From Spirochaetales bacterium (lineage in GTDB: Bacteria > Spirochaetota > Spirochaetia > JABMQR01): a stretch of 6,782 bases of DNA. Positions 6,315 to 6,782 of the stretch are shown here, in pieces. The stretch spans positions 1 through 6,782 of the forward strand of contig JAGLNY010000121.1 in NCBI GenBank assembly GCA_023139255.1. Reading direction: 5' to 3'. The position numbers and the translations under genes are program-made. The notes below the pieces were generated by a model. That model was not told the origin of the DNA. It did no database searches and was given only the letters and a program-made list of their open reading frames with translations. Numbering within the stretch: position 1 is the stretch's first letter; every line of letters begins with the position of its first letter.

Positions 6315-6370
6315 GGTATATTATACCGCTTGTCGGCAATTTATACCACTTTTTAACAATAATAATACCA
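6315..6370. promoter_or_regulatory. phased TATACC repeats: candidate pspF promoters and/or PspF enhancer sites
   Basis: TATACC stands at 6322-6327 and 6342-6347, and the variant AATACC at 6364-6369, spaced 20 and 22 bp (about two helical turns). The first copy is also the right half of a 13-bp palindrome GGTATATTATACC (6315-6327). Two consecutive 20-mers (6321-6340 and 6341-6360) agree at 15 positions. On the minus strand these strings read as -10 elements for pspF: TGGTATTAT and TGGTATAAA (extended type) and CGGTATAAT. Relative to the pspA start they lie at about -87 to -142, suitable for activator-binding sites. Both roles may coexist, giving autoregulation. No convincing -35 element is seen. 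Confidence 0.45.
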
Positions 6371-6429
6371 TTAATAGAAATAGAACCCGGTTTTCTCCAT
6401 TCAAAACACTATAACTCTTGGAAAAAAAG

Positions 6430-6446
6430 TTGGCACACTTACTGCA
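6430..6446 (+). promoter_or_regulatory. sigma-54 promoter of pspA
   Basis: TTGGCACACTTACTGCA matches the -24/-12 sigma-54 pattern: GG at 6432-6433, ten bases, then GC at 6444-6445, with the conserved TGGCAC and TGCA contexts. Predicted initiation is near 6457, giving a leader of about 60 bases before the pspA ATG. The adjacent divergent pspF gene encodes the matching activator with an intact GAFTGA loop. Confidence 0.85.
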
Positions 6447-6459
6447 AATAGTAAATGTG

Positions 6460-6472
6460 AGAGTTGAACTCT
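6460..6472. repeat. 13-bp palindrome at the start of the pspA leader
   Basis: AGAGTTGAACTCT is a perfect palindrome around one central base, at about +4 to +16 of the predicted pspA transcript. AACTCTTG occurs both here (6467-6474) and before the -24 box (6413-6420). It may be an operator or a 5' hairpin, or it may be chance. Confidence 0.35.
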
Positions 6473-6516
6473 TGCCAATAGATTTAAAAGATTATACCCT
6501 ATTATGGAGGAATAAC

Positions 6517-6782
6517 ATGGGAGTTTTTACAAGATTTAAAGACATTATGAGTGCGAATATCAATTCGCTACTCGACAAGGCGGAAAACCCTGAAAAGATG
6601 ATTCGTCTTATGATCCAGGAAATGGAAGATACGCTGATTGAACTGAAATCTGCGTGTGCTGCAAGAATGGCTGCAAAAACAAAAGCAGAGCGACAGGGAA
6701 AAGAGACTGACCAGTATATCAAACGATGGCAGTTACGCGCTGAGCTTGCGGTAGAGAAGAAAAAAGATAATTTAGCCCGCGA
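6517..6782 (+). CDS. pspA: phage shock protein A (5' part, runs off the window)
   Basis: Only the first 88 codons are present, and the reading frame is open at the window edge. The protein starts MGVFTRFKDIMSANINSLL, the amphipathic N-terminal helix of the PspA/IM30 (ESCRT-III-like) family, followed by DKAENPEKMIRLMIQEME (20-37), the conserved start of the first long coiled-coil helix. The rest is charged and heptad-like, as expected. PspA binds stressed inner membrane and preserves its barrier; in enterobacteria it also inhibits PspF. GGAGG (6506-6510) lies 6 bases before the ATG. The gene is divergent from pspF and carries a sigma-54 promoter, so induction by membrane stress through PspF is very likely. 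Whether pspB/pspC homologues follow cannot be seen. Confidence 0.96.
   Translation, partial: MGVFTRFKDIMSANINSLLDKAENPEKMIRLMIQEMEDTLIELKSACAARMAAKTKAERQGKETDQYIKRWQLRAELAVEKKKDNLAR

Noticed and set aside
6399..6412. Possible IHF site between the TATACC repeats and the sigma-54 promoter
   Set aside because: The best match (ATTCAA followed by CTA after four bases) has at least two mismatches to the WATCAANNNNTTR pattern, which is weak in AT-rich DNA.
6254..6451. 65-codon plus-strand frame in the pspF-pspA control region
   Set aside because: It begins inside pspF on the opposite strand and runs across the sigma-54 promoter; it has no Shine-Dalgarno and no protein-like pattern.

Overview
The window carries six complete or nearly complete genes plus the 5' end of a seventh. 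All of them belong to stress response, proteostasis or RNA modification, and no mobile element, CRISPR array, tRNA or rRNA is visible. The organism is a diderm bacterium that uses sigma-54. An exported trypsin-like protease with an N-N-T-G acidic C-terminal domain, a YruB-type glutaredoxin and the style of the LonB-like and SpoU proteins suggest a free-living spirochaete-like lineage. That placement is inference from protein character, not proof.

Layout. (1) 28-1047, minus: a secreted serine protease with an intact His/Asp/Ser triad. (2) 1048-1221: a divergent promoter region with two TTGACA-type promoters. (3) 1222-3294, plus: a LonB-like (AAA_32/Lon_C) protease whose promoter lies so close to the ATG that its mRNA should be leaderless or nearly so. 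(4) 3295-3358: a promoter whose -10 box sits between the arms of an 11-bp perfect inverted repeat, followed by a 76-codon glutaredoxin-like gene (3359-3589). That gene ends inside a 23-bp perfect terminator stem. (5) 3590-3748: the convergent intergenic region, holding the terminator and a second, imperfect 61-bp inverted repeat. (6) 3749-6293, minus: a tightly coupled operon pspF-rsmI-trmH, read from right to left. The stop and start codons overlap at both junctions (ATGA and GTGA). (7) 6294-6516: the pspF/pspA control region, with a near-consensus sigma-54 promoter for pspA and phased TATACC repeats that could be PspF enhancer sites overlapping the pspF promoter. (8) 6517 to the window end, plus: the first 88 codons of pspA.

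How the genes work together. PspF is the sigma-54 activator of pspA, and PspA is the membrane-stress effector and, in enterobacteria, the inhibitor of PspF. The divergent arrangement with a sigma-54 promoter is the classical phage-shock module. Its unusual aspect is that pspF is the first gene of an operon with two ribose methyltransferases (RsmI for 16S rRNA, and a TrmH/SpoU-family enzyme for tRNA or rRNA), so envelope-stress control and RNA modification share a transcript. The left half adds a periplasmic protease, an ATP-dependent cytoplasmic protease and a thiol oxidoreductase. I see no clearly unprecedented system. The best leads are the control regions and the operon composition.
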